In this document: one piece after another, positions 11,972 through 23,985 of the stretch | How positions within the stretch are numbered: position 1 is the stretch's first letter | How the letters are laid out: each line of letters starts with the position of its first letter | Source of the DNA: Corbicula japonica | Taxonomy: Eukaryota > Mollusca > Bivalvia > Venerida > Cyrenidae | NCBI GenBank assembly: GCA_038501625.1 | Contig: JAZAYU010000933.1 | Coordinates: 1 to 64,000 of the forward strand | Length of the DNA stretch: 64,000 nt | Reading direction: 5' to 3' | Translations under genes and position numbers: made by a program | Notes under the pieces: generated by a model | Databases searched by the model: none | The model's input: only the letters and a program-made list of their open reading frames with translations | What the model was told of the DNA's origin: nothing

Positions 11972-12141
11972 TCTCACGGACGACTACTTTGTGAGAAATA
12001 ATTTGAAATATTTAATCGATTGATTTTAGGCAACAGTCGAAGTACTACTCAACTAACACCGGTCACTGAGAAAAATACATTTCGTGAAACTAGCGCTTGC
12101 GCAGAAATATTCGCGTAAACTATTGTGATATACTCCTTTAA

Positions 12142-13240
12142 CCAGAGTGATTCTCCGTCTGTTTTACATTTCCAATTTATGGATCTGAAATAATAAATTT
12201 TCAACTATTCTGCACGGCATCAAGCATAAACTTCTGGAATATGTTATTTACAATTATTCTTATACCATAAAGTTGTACAATAAAGCCGTCTGTTCATAAT
12301 TCAAGGTGGTTTACATCTATATTTCATATGTGGTTATTATTAATTGTACAGCCATGTATTATGCCTCTAAATGAAGTAGCGAAATTTGCCGAAATTTTAA
12401 ACTAATCAGTACGTACCATTTAAGACCCGTTTTGAGTGATTTTCATGCTTTTAATATCTGAACAGTTTGTCTCTATAGTTGGCTTGGCACCTTTAATCTG
12501 ACGGACATTCCACATTGCAGTTTATTCACTTCCAAGCATGTTAAGGGAAAATCTGTATTTGTGTTTTGTTTACCACAAACCTATTTTGGTAAACGATTTA
12601 AAAAAGCATTGACGGTATGCCCTTTCTCGTTTCATAGGTAATTACTTCTTCTCTTCAATCTTTAAAAGGTTATTTTTAAATTAATCTTGTTTTTTTATCT
12701 TCCTGTTCATATTTTCAAATATTCTATTTCATGCTAGGGACGCTCATTTGGAGGTAAATTGTTGGATGATTTTAAATTTGTCTACAATTTTGTGTTGTCA
12801 CTGGCCGTGTCAACCTTTATCAAAAAAAATGGAAACAACTAATTCTTTATCCATGTACCAACCGTATTTAATTGAACATTTACTAGTTAATAACTATATA
12901 ATTGGAAAAACATAATACAGTACCTTGAACATGGGCACACTGGACACTTAAAACTTCTCAGCTGTACCCACATAGTAGTCGCCAAAGTTTGCTTAAACTT
13001 GTTGCAGGTTCGTGATAAATTTTTGTACTGCTGGTGTTTGTACTGCTGTCAAAACGATCGTATTAATCAGATTACGGTTATCGCTATCTATAGATATAGC
13101 TTACCAAAAACGTATTTAAACTTCGGACTTTTTAAACGACGACTTATGGCAGTACAATAGTCGAGTAAAATAACACGCATGCTGTTAGTACAATTGTCTG
13201 AAAAAATTTTGGTGACTGAAACAAAAAGATGAATTGATCT
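12142..13240. other. No recognisable feature
   Basis: AT-rich sequence with short frames only. No boundary or structure that I can support. Confidence 0.4.
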
Positions 13241-13244
13241 ATTT

Positions 13245-13720
13245 AAGCTGCAAACACGACAAATATGAAAATATTCCAATAGTTGTATTTTTCGAGGGCT
13301 TCCAAAGTTCTAGACATATCCCAGTCCTAAACTAAGTTTTACGGTGCATCAACCTCTTACTTGCCCGAACAGGTTCTCGTATGGACAAACTTTTACATGT
13401 TATCTTAGTGAATTAGCATTAACCGAACCCAACTTCAATAATGCACTGCCAGGCAAATACATAATAATATCTTAGAAGCTAAGTTCATTGTCAATAATGA
13501 AAGGTTACTCAATCACCTGATCAAGATTAGATTCCCGGTATTGAAACAAGAAAGATCACGATTACAGTGAAAAAAAAAACAACAGATCGAGCTTCTTTTA
13601 CAAGATTTCCATGTAAACCTTGAACCTTTAAACTCCTGCAATCGTCGTGTAAACAAACACGAAGGCAAAACGATCATAAAGTACTGTTTCGTATGCAATG
13701 GTTTAAAAATTACAAGTGAA
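13245..13720 (-). mobile_element. Decayed Penelope-like 3' fragment with small R1 fragment
   Basis: AACACGACAAATATGAAAAT at about 13253-13272 is an R1 piece. From about 13320 the sequence follows the Penelope-like 3' UTR on the minus strand: GGTGCATCAACCTC, then CCGAACAGGTTCTCGTAT, with many substitutions and small gaps. Confidence 0.6.
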
Positions 13721-14267
13721 ACAAAAAGGGCCTGACGTTTGATCAGAAAGAGTTTTATATTTCTATCAGTTGATTAAACAGTAACCCGAGTTACAAGAAG
13801 AATATTTATAACTAACGAAGAGATAATAAAAACTGCTATTGGACAGTAGGCGTTATCAATTTTTGGACTGGTGGCGGGCATGCGCCAACAGTCTTAAGCA
13901 AGACGCATTCTAAAAGTTCCGCGACACGCGGTTTTTTACTTCCGGCATATCATTGCGACCACAGGCGTATTCCAATAAAATTATTCTACCATGACAGCAA
14001 TATCAGGCTGACATTTTATGCATACACTGCAAGTTCAACTTTTTTACGAATTTCGAACGCTGTTTGTACTTTTCTGGTGTAATTTTGATGATTAAGTACA
14101 GAATCAACAACCAACAAACAAAGAACAATACCGCAACGAGCAACGCAGCTGCTGAATTAATAGGATATGCATGAGACATTCAATACTGTGAATGAGAAGT
14201 CATGCGGTCGCAAAGAAGTGCCAATATTAAAATAAGGTCCATAAATGCTCCATTTTCTCCAGTATAT
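13721..14267. other. No gene seen
   Basis: Unique-looking sequence with a GC-richer patch near 13870-13930. No frame or RNA gene is evident. Confidence 0.35.
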
Positions 14268-15605
14268 TGAGATAGATGAAAAGGGAACTTTGAAAGCCAC
14301 CGAACACGACAAATATGAAAATACTGCAGGCTCGGTTTGATTGAGCCTGTTCATGGGCAGTAATGGGAATGCATATTACTACCCACGCCGCCTAGCCCCG
14401 GGTGGAGCGCAACTCAGTAATTACATCATTAAATTGTACAATCTCGATCGATCCCAAACGATGGTATGCATATGGCGGTGAACATGGAACCTTCAATGAG
14501 GTATTTTCAGATTAAAATTCCATGTTTAGCGGCGTATGGTCCCCAGATAAAAGAATGTGTTTGCCCTAAACGAGAAAACAATGAGCGGAACTAAACAGAA
14601 TAGAATTTTGACAGGGGATCTTAGAATATAAATCCTGCATATCACAGACGACGCCAAAGGCAAAATTTAAAAAGCAGGAAGTACATCCTTGGGGGGGGGG
14701 CGGGTGATTGAACAATATCCAAATCTATATTGGCTGGGATATTGAAACCACCTATTTATAAACTGGCCGAAATATAAAAACCAAAGTAATTTTAGAAGTA
14801 CTGTATAAGTGGATATATTCGCTGGCGTAAAAGTTCGCGTTTCTGTTTTGTCGGCGTTTCGCGTGCGGAAATGTTCGCGAAAAATTGATTTCATGAAATT
14901 CATAAAAATTACACGTCGTTATATTCACTCAAAATTATTTGGTTGTCAAAAAATTGCATGGTGGAGACTGAGTCTTCCCAAAACATGGATAGTCAATTAC
15001 CATCAATGAATTGTTTGCCATTTTAACAGATTACTCTATTATTACCGATAACCAGGTGTGAAATCTAACCGCAGTTTTTACCTGTTTACGTTGCAGGTGT
15101 AATCAAACTGCGCTTGCCATTTTCGACGTGTTTTAAACATAATGTGCTGAAAATTTGACATAAGAACAACAAACATTAAGCGAATACATGCACGTTGGCT
15201 TATGAAGGCCCACGATTTACTTGCCTCCAAGACTGCCATGATAATATCTGCATTTCACCAATGCGGGATACAGTCCATACCGGTGTATATATATATATAT
15301 ATATATATATACAAATTACATAGACAGTTAATAGTTTCCCAAGATAATATGTATAATGGTAAAATTTTGCTAGTACATAAGCTCTAATTTACGCTGGCTG
15401 ATAATTTCGCGATTTTTATCAAATCGCGAAATACACGATTACATCCTCGCGAACATTACCACTTATACAGTACTATAAACATAGTACATAAGTATCGTGC
15501 TCAACGACCTTCAAAAGACGTAAGTGATAACAGCACTGATTGAATGTACGGGGAGACTTTTTACAGCCGCCATACGGCACAAACAACGCTACTGTGATAT
15601 TGAAT
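14268..15605 (+). repeat. R1 family copy b (tandem unit, interrupted)
   Basis: This R1 unit keeps both conserved hairpins near its start and is split by a 670 bp MITE at 14801-15470. Without the MITE it is about 660 bp, matching the next unit. The 3' part (CTGATAACAGCACTGATTGA, GCCGCCATACGGCAC) runs directly into the start of copy c. Confidence 0.85.
14801..15470. mobile_element. 670 bp MITE with TA target duplication
   Basis: The termini CTGTATAAGTGG (14801) and CCACTTATACAG (15470) are exact inverted repeats, flanked by TA at 14799-14800 and 15471-15472. Copy c at about 16120 shows the uninterrupted site (GAAGTACTATAAAC). Because AGTACT is itself palindromic, a longer duplication cannot be excluded. 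The subterminal regions are rich in CGCGAA-type motifs. There is no transposase; a (TA)n tract lies at about 15285-15310. Confidence 0.85.
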
Positions 15606-16261
15606 TAGATGAAAAGGGAACTTTGAAAGCCACCGAACACGACAAATATGAAAATACTGCAGGCTCGGTTTGATTGAGCCTGTTCATGGGCAGTAATGGG
15701 AATGCATATTACTACCCACGCCGCCTAGCCCCGGGTTGAGCGCAACTCAGTAATTACATCATTAAATAGTACAATCTCGATCCATCCCAAACGATGGTAT
15801 GCATATGGCGGTGAACATGGAACCTTCAATGAGGTATTTTCAGATTAATACAATTCCATGTTCAGCAGCGTATGGTCCCCAGATAAAAGAATGTGTTTGC
15901 CCTAAACGAGGAAACAATGAGCGGAACTAAACAGAATAGAATTTTGACATGGAATCTTAGAATATAAATCCTGCATATCACAGACGACGCCAAAGGCAAA
16001 ATTTAAAAAGCAGGTAGTATATCCTTGGGGGTGATTGAACAATATCCAAATCTATATTGGTTGGGATATTGAAACCACCTATCTATAAACTGGCCGAAAT
16101 ATAAAAACCAAAGTAATTTTAGAAGTACTATAAACATAGAACATAAATATCGTGCTTAACGACCTTCAAAGGATGTAACTGATAACAGCACTGATTGAAT
16201 GTACGGGGAGACATTTTACAACCGCCACACGGCACAAACAACGCTACTGTGATATTGAAAT
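15606..16261 (+). repeat. R1 family copy c (complete tandem unit)
   Basis: A 656 bp unit in direct head-to-tail order with copy b, carrying the same start, hairpins and end. It supplies the empty-site comparison for both the MITE in copy b and the mariner in copy e. Confidence 0.85.
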
Positions 16262-16312
16262 AGATGAAAAGGGAACTTTGAAAGCCACCGAACACGACAA
16301 ATATGAAAATAC
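16262..16312 (+). repeat. R1 family copy d (first 50 bp only)
   Basis: The unit start GATGAAAAGGGAACTTTGAA through CAAATATGAAAATAC recurs once more, then homology stops. This is the truncated right edge of the R1 tandem. Confidence 0.8.
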
Positions 16313-19300
16313 AATATCCAAATATGAGAAAATCGACAAAAAGTAATTGCATATTTATAAATATTCATTGAATAATCATAAGGTTATTGACTATAATCAC
16401 CGATTATCATTTCGATTTGACTGGCTGGTTTCCCCACCATCTATAAAAACAGCATGTACATGCGCTCTAAAAATACCTTGCGCTTGCATCAAAAGAAAAA
16501 TATTCGATGTGATATGTAGTTTCTAGTTATGGTATTAGGCGCTGCAACTATATTTAAAGATACGGATGAAAATTAGTGTATTTGAAAGCTACAAAACTAC
16601 ATATTCAGTAAAGAACATATGAACTCTCATACAGGTATGCCATCTGTTGACCTAGTTTTAAGAACACACTCGTCGCTGATAAGTAATGCTCTAGACTGGT
16701 TTTCGTCCCCATGTTCTGTTTATGGCTCCCCTGTCATAAAAATGATCAAGAACATTAACTCTGACTGGCAATTCATTTTTCGTTAATAACTTCCCTTAGC
16801 TGCCAGTAGAAATCAGAAAAAAAAAGCAGGAACTGAAGTAAATCAAAATATTTTTGTAAAACATTGTATAAATAGTATTTAAAGTAAAACCATCTATCCA
16901 GGTGCCAGGCTAGTAATGCGCGCGCGGTAAATATCCTTTTACATTTCCTTAAAACAAATTATTGCTGCTATTTGCTGATCGATTGATGAACGAGTTTTTT
17001 TTTCTAGTGATCCTCTTATTGGAGTATTATCTTTAACTTTATATTTTAATGGCCAAGCACATTAGTCTGCTTAACACACTTCTGTGTCCGGAGTCTACGT
17101 AAATTTCGGTCTGCTATTGCTGGAGATTTCTCACTGATAGGTGGTTCTCCAGGATAGTTACAATTTTAACGCCGACAGTCTCACAACGCTTTCAGTGCTT
17201 TGATATCTCATGTTGGACTAGACGTCTAGCAAACCTCTAATACGCGACCGAACAGGTGTTACCTGTGTTGTTATTTTTTTGTATCGCTCGACGGTGTTTA
17301 GATAAATGAATAGTTAAAAGTTGTTTCTTTAAACATATTCTTTCTATTTCCGTCTTCTTTGTCACAAATAAGACAAACACTTCTAAAACGCCAGTTTACA
17401 ATTGAATATAACTCCGTCAAAACTGCATTAATTTGTAAAGACAAAGCTGTGTATTGATTCATTACATGCTTTAGAGGTCGCAAACATTGCAAATGGCGAA
17501 AACTGGCTAAAATTTCAAAAATGAATTTTGGGGGAAATACTTATTGCCACCTAGATTTTAGTAAAGAAATGTATATAGCTATGGATGTAGTTAATGTTTG
17601 CACGCTCAATTTAGTCTAATTCATGTTCTAATTACCAAGCACATACTAAATAAAAATAAAAACCATTTGCATGAGAACTCTGAAATTCATTAACAATATA
17701 CCAAAGCAACTCATATCTGAAATACGTATATGCTAGTCTACAATGTTTAGTGCCAGTTCGTCTAAAAAAATGTTAGTGTTTTCAAGAAAATCAAAAAATC
17801 TTACTTCCTGGTTCAAAATGAAAGTAGATTTATGTGCCAGCTGACTTGGACCTGAACTGATCACTTATATGATGAAAGGCGTATATATTGAGTAAAGGGT
17901 TTCAAGCAAGAAATTATAATAGTGAAATATGTGTACTGACATCCTCAAGACAGAATGCAAAAGAAAAATGATATAAAAAGTAAGACCCGATCAATGGGAA
18001 TGATTATGCATTTATTTGAAATAAGAAGTATATAATTGTTTCCTTCATTGTGAATAACATGTAAAGGAAATCATAGAATTGAGAATCCTACATATTAAGA
18101 TAAAACAACGTAGTCATAACATTGCCGAAAGCATTGGAATTTAATGCTGGAGAACACACATGTAAAATTGAAGACAATTTCAGAAGAAAGTGAATTACTA
18201 TAGCTTATACCATTAATTTCCACCGTATTAAGTTGTATATAATAACGGACTCGGTGGGTTTTTTTCATGTAGCATATTGTTAGAAAAAGGTGCAAATTTA
18301 AGACATTCGTAAACATAAACAGTTTAACAGCGGAACAAACGTCCAATATTGAAATGGCTTTAAAATGACAAAATAAAGAAAATGTTTTCACTGTTATTTT
18401 GAGCTTCGAATTAGCATAAAAGATATATTAAATATTTCAGAATTAATATAAAGCTTTTGTAATATCCTAACATCGGGAATATCGTTTATATCTCTACCTA
18501 AAGGTAACATATCTGTAGATCGCTAATGAATCCCTGGCGGCTACAACCCCTAGATAAAATTGGTTTTCTGTTGTCGATTGTGTTCTGAATTAGGGACAGC
18601 GCAGTGAAGCCCCAGTCAAGTATTCTTTTAGCGATAATAACGTGGCACGAGCCAAGTTTAACACGTAACAGGAAACTTGGACTACTTTACTTGCTCTGAT
18701 TACTCTGAAATGCGTAAATCGCCTGTTGCCAGTGCCTCGTTTTGGTTTGATACCGATTTCAGAATTGTGATTAGTAAAACCAGCTTCGCTGGTTAAAAAG
18801 ATACCATTCGCATGCTACATGATTGACGTCACGTCTTTAATTTTCTGACGCAATATGTTCAAGTTCAGGACGTTACATTGTATTTATAGATTACGATTTG
18901 CATTAACGTCAATATTTTAGCATAAGGACACAAAATTAAGTATACACACAAAAGGTATGAGCATGAAAGGTATGCAAGAAAAATTTGAATGAGACATTCG
19001 GTAAAGATATATAAATCTGTCACCTGGGGTGAACTCTTTAGGCAGAAACTCAGCGAAGCATCATGCAACACACTTATAAGTGTACCTTAATTTTCATGGC
19101 CCCTTAAGTCATATATACTAAAATTCTAAGTGCTATTTTTAATATTTATTATATTATAAATATCGAAATAAAAATCGGCTTGAATAAAGCAAATGGGATA
19201 AAAATAAACGTGATGATCAAAGTGATATAACGATAACAACCGGCCGAAATTCGCAGTATTTATTCAATGTTTAATGCTATTTCTGCAAAATTCTAGTATG
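16313..19300. other. About 3 kb without a recognised gene or repeat
   Basis: AT-rich sequence. Reading frames are short and of low complexity, and I see no terminal repeats or RNA structures that I can support. Confidence 0.35.
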
Positions 19301-19309
19301 GCTTTCGAA

Positions 19310-19800
19310 GCTTGCGGTTATCAGTTACGTCCTTTGAAGGTCGTTTAGCACGATACTTAGGTTCTTCGTTACGCTACCTTTAAAATTATAATATTTTTTT
19401 TAACATTTCGACAATATTAAAGATGGATATTTTTAATATCCCAGCGAATATTGAGATGGTTCGTGTTCTCCCAAGCCTAGAATATACTTCCTGGTTTTAA
19501 ATTTACCTTTAACGTTGTCTGTGATTTTCAGGATTTATATTCTCAGATTACCTATTATAATTCTATTCTGTTTCGTTTAGGTCATTTTATCTGTGGACCA
19601 TACGCCGCTGAACAAGGATGATAATAATATGAAAATACCGCACTAATGGTTCTGTGATCTCTGCCATAATTACAAAAATGTACTATTGGTGTAAATATTG
19701 AGTTGCGCTCAACCCGGGGCTAAGCGGCGTGGCAGTAAAATGCATTTCCGATACTGTATATGAACAGGGACAATCAAAGTGAGCCCGCATTATTTTCATA
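19310..19800 (-). repeat. R1 family copy f (inverted, diverged)
   Basis: Read on the minus strand, landmarks of R1 appear in order: GCCGCTTAGCCCCGGGTTGA, the CCAGATAAAA-like stretch, GAATATAAATCCTG, and ACGACCTTCAAAGGACGTAA at the end. It is much more diverged than copies a to c. Confidence 0.75.
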
Positions 19801-19810
19801 TTTGTTGTAT

Positions 19811-20449
19811 TTTTCACATCAAAATCATCACCTAAAAACAACAAATTTGCACTATGAAAATATGAGTAATCTGAATGAAGACCACGATTTGCTGTAAATA
19901 TGCTCAAAAGTGTACACTTAATTTATTTATATTGTAGATATATATATATATATTTATTTATAGTTCAGATATATAAAATAACAGCGTATACAAGACACAT
20001 TTCAATGTCATTTTTGTTTTGGACTGACAAAGTTGATAACTGAATAAACTAAAATTAGAAGTGAAAACGCATAATTCCATAACCACATATATCGACATAT
20101 AACTACAATGTGCTATTCGAATAACTATTAATGTTAATTTTGTAAATTACATAAAGCAAATGATATATATGCTGTAATAACAATTATGCCATTTTTTTCA
20201 TTGACAACAACAACTAATGAAAACTAATTTTCTAAAAGCTTATCACCACAACAATTGTAGATAGTGCCGGACAGCAGTACATGTCAAAATCCAATGAATA
20301 CTGCACTTAGAGGATTGCCTAGACATCAAAGCAAAAGGAACTTATGAAATGTTATGCTAAATTACTGTATTTTCGTTCAAATTTCAAGAATATAAATACT
20401 TTGTGAATGTATCAATGAGATTAAAAAATAACGTTAAACATTTTTATTA
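19811..20449. other. AT-rich, no feature seen
   Basis: Includes a short (AT)n run near 19940. Nothing else can be supported. Confidence 0.35.
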
Positions 20450-20699
20450 GGGTAAGATTCAATATATCAAACATCTTTTAATTTTGATAAAATAATTTTA
20501 CTAAGAATTATAAGCATTTAAAATTGAAATTTTAGAAGTGCCCAGTAAGAACTGTTTGAATATTGAACATTTAAGGGTAGGATTCAATATATCAAACATC
20601 TTTTAATTTTGATAAAATAATTTTACTAAGAATTATAAGCATTTAAAATTGAAATTTTAGAAGTGCCCAATAAGAACTGTTTGAATATTGAACATTTAA
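20450..20699. repeat. Two-copy 125 bp direct duplication
   Basis: Units 20450-20574 and 20575-20699 both start GGGTA(A/G)GATTCAATATATC. I see only two differences (A/G near the start, G/A in GTGCCCA(G/A)TAAG), so the duplication is recent. Confidence 0.95.
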
Positions 20700-21990
20700 G
20701 GTTACAAATATAATTCTTAAGTTACGCCGCTTACACGACACGTAGTTTCTAGCATTAAAACTAAGTTTTAATCATTTAAAAAGGAATTTTCAGTTCTTAT
20801 ATGATTACAGTTTGTCGATGATTCTTCAAAGCCTACACAGAAAGCGTCCGATCTGAAAGTAAAACGAAACATCTGATGAAGTTAAAAAAGAAATCAGAAC
20901 AATAAATTTGGGCAATAAATAGTAAACTGTCATTTAATGTACCCGAGACTCACAATAAACTTAGTTCAAATGTGACATGATAACCTATAAGGTGTTGCTC
21001 CATTCTTCATTTCGATGACACAGACACAAAGGAGAAAAATATCAAAATCTTTCAAACGATGCGTCCGTATAACGTGTATCGTGCTATCGTCTAACGTGCA
21101 TCTTGTAACGTGCATACGTTTGTCGCATATGCAAATTGAATCATTCGTCGAATAATTTGTTAGCATTTTCATTTTTTTAGAAATCTTTTACACGGAATAT
21201 ATCAATCGGTAGTACCGGTATGTATATATACACAGTGCGTTATAGTCTACGTTGTTAAGGTTTGGATTTTAGACCACTCAACAGAAACAACTTAAAACAA
21301 ACACGGAAGTGAAAATGTTAAAATAAAATCGTGGATATTTTACTGGGAAATACATGCTGGAAATTGTTAATTTAGCAGCGTTATTAAGAATGTCTTCCTC
21401 TTTACACAATGACGCTGTTGTCATTGATCTTAAGCTGTATTGGAACTGGATTAGCTTATGAACTGAAACGATTTGACAGACAGGAAATTTCCTTGCACAG
21501 TGTTATGAATTATTAGGTGCCTTGTATATTAAATCAAAGCATTTTATATAGCTATGCAGTGAAGCTATTGATAATCATCAGAATCAACAAACAAACAGAA
21601 GTGTCGAGAGCTGTGTGCCATGTGGAACGGTAGTTACCCACTACACAGGTAAACAAAAAAGATAAATATATTCAATTAATGAAGCAATTTAATATTCCAA
21701 GACTCCATCCCTTCGGATTCTGGTCCCCGGATCATCATATCAAACAAATATTCCCATTATTTGATAAACTGGGGGAAAACATGTCAAACACGTCTTGCCG
21801 TAACAAATTATATATTGTACGAAATGGTAACATGTTTTTACTAAATACATTTTTTTGGGGTAAAATACATGCCAAGATATGCACGAAGGATTTTCCAAGT
21901 ACGTGTAAACGTTATCTAATACATGCCAGTAACGGTTTTCTCCTCTCCTCATTTTTAATTTAGTTTACAGGTTTTAATAAAACCATGCTG
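20700..21990. other. No gene seen
   Basis: Short frames only, including a 94-codon plus-strand frame at 21679-21963 whose product has no recognisable feature. Confidence 0.35.
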
Positions 21991-21994
21991 ATTA

Positions 21995-22545
21995 CATTTA
22001 CTGGGACCAAAATCTTACAAACAGGACACAAATTCTACCTGGGATATTTAAAACTACTAAATGAGAAAAAAATCCAAACGAGTCTTGTCGCGACAAACTA
22101 TTTATCATAAAAATAATGCAGTGATTTCGACAAATATTGTTCAGGCAAAATGCATTCCAGTTCATTTGCAAAGAATGTGAGAAACACTATGATGAGAAAT
22201 CCTTAAAAAAAACTTTTTGAACAATATCAAATTATATGTGTTCCAGACCAGTTTTATTTGTTAACTCTTAAAAATTCGTTTATACTAATCAAAGCACATA
22301 TGTATGCATATAAAATATTAACCATTTTCACTTCAGTGTGGTTCATGTTATATAAATCTACATGTTTTAAGGAATAGAATATTCTTAAAACACTTACTTG
22401 GGTCAAAATGCTACAAAAATAACAAAAATGTTACCTCAGATATTAAAAGCTTCTTATTGGGAAAAACATTACTTACATGTTATCGCGACAAACTTTTTAT
22501 CACACAAAATTACTTCGACAAATATGTTTGGCCAGTTTAGGGCAT
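21995..22545. repeat. Two diverged direct repeats
   Basis: Segments at about 21995-22160 and 22395-22545 share an order of landmarks: TACTGGGACCAAAAT / TACTTGGGTCAAAAT, then CGCGACAAACT(A/T)TTTATCA, then TTCGACAAATAT. Spacing is about 390 bp. A weaker third trace near 21790 is possible. Confidence 0.45.
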
Positions 22546-23395
22546 ATTGCATACTTGTGATCACATTGTTAAAAATCCAGCTTTGTTTACATCCATTTCT
22601 CAGGTCAGAGACTACTTAATAATAATTTCATTAGACTTAATTTGAAAGCTTGCGAATCATGAGTAATTCATAGAACATAACGGATATATTACTAGTTTTC
22701 ATAAGAGAATCGATCACACCTATCAGGTTCAAATTTAAGTCACAAATTAACATCATCTGATGACATTTTGACTCGTAAACGTAGAATAACTTCCATAATT
22801 ACTATAAATCTTGATATTTATTTAACAAAAGAGTGTAATAACTAACCAGTTTCAACCGCATTTTCACTTTCCATATTGTTTTCTTATTTCAAGCATCAGC
22901 GACATATACCAGTCAACTCCTCCATCATCGATTAGTTGCGTTGCCATAGAAACGCTATGAGAAAACCCTTCGTAATTAGCCAATTGGAAACCGCCCTTAT
23001 GCAAACTGCTGTTGCATTTCCAACGCCATGTGATGAGAGGACCTGTTAAAAATAAAAGATACTAGAATACCTTATTACTTTTTTCAGTCAACTTCAAGTT
23101 AGTACCTAAATTGATTTATGAATTTCCATTTCCAGTGTTAAGAAAATAAAATGCGATTCAGTAGAATAATATTACAGTTTTGTTCTTAAAATCCTTATAA
23201 AACTAACATATTTAAGGCATTTTGCTGCTATTATCGTAATTTACGCATTCTATTTCACATTTATAAATTGCATGACTCGTCGATTAGTTTGCTTACAATT
23301 TTTCAGTATTTCTTGTGTTCTGATTTATACAATGTCTTTGTCTACATTGTATACTTATAAAGTTAAAAAATATATAAGCGAAAGCAAACGCCGTA
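22546..23395. other. No gene seen
   Basis: Nothing beyond short chance frames. Confidence 0.35.
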
Positions 23396-23769
23396 ACAAC
23401 ACAGTGTAAACACAACAGGAATGGTCAGTGGCGAAAAATTAGCCACTGATGGTTTGTATCAGGTTCTAGGGCACACCAACCTTAAATTTGGCCCAACAGG
23501 TTTTCATATTAACACAAAGTTATCAGTTGTCTTAGTGAATTAACTCCAACACACCCATCAACTCGACAAGGTTTCATGCGAACGCAAATAACGATATTAA
23601 TTAATATAAGACGTTATAAGACGTTTATATACATGTTACTGTCAAGCATTATAGTGGAAACCCAATGACCTTACTAAGACCATAGCCGTTGGAGTCAACT
23701 CAGCAAGAACACGTTAGCACGAATAAATGAAAAAGCTCGAGCTTCTAAGTTTCTTAACAAATGATAATG

Positions 23770-23850
23770 CCTCTAGCTGGGAGCGAACCGGCGACGACAA
23801 CACCTAGCCCTGCTATTCCGACGACACAACCAACTGAGCTAGCCGGGACA
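23770..23850 (-). mobile_element. tRNA-derived SINE head
   Basis: Read on the minus strand, TAGCTCAGTTGG (23831-23842) matches the pol III A box and CCGGTTCGCTCCC (23779-23791) the B box, at tRNA-like spacing. The anticodon region does not fold as a normal tRNA. A second B-box end (CTAGCTGGGAGCGAAC) lies at about 24002-24017. Confidence 0.55.
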
Positions 23851-23924
23851 ACCCAAAAATGGTTGATATACGTGACCATCACTTCATGACATCGCATACG
23901 GGTTATTTTGCTGATAACAGTACA

Positions 23925-23985
23925 GACTAAATGAAGGTGAAGACTTTACAGCCGCCACACTGCACAAATAGCGCTACTCTGAATT
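23925..23985 (+). repeat. R1 3'-end fragment
   Basis: CTGATAACAGTACAGACT, then ACAGCCGCCACACTGCAC and GCGCTACTCTGAA follow the last ~60 bp of the R1 unit (compare 15525-15600). Confidence 0.6.

Larger units (their letters stand above)
8797..12137. mobile_element. TTAA-flanked element with 17 bp perfect TIRs
   Basis: AGGAGTATATCACAATA at 8797-8813 is repeated as its exact reverse complement at 12121-12137. Each copy is flanked outside by TTAA (8793-8796 and 12138-12141). TTAA duplication is the hallmark of piggyBac-type transposons, though the termini do not start with the usual CCC, so a different superfamily or a TA duplication (TIR starting AAAGGAG) is possible. The 3,341 bp interior holds an R1 copy, a 5'-truncated Penelope-like copy and, next to the right end, two minus-strand coding segments. 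The insertions look like later arrivals that broke the element. Confidence 0.65.
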
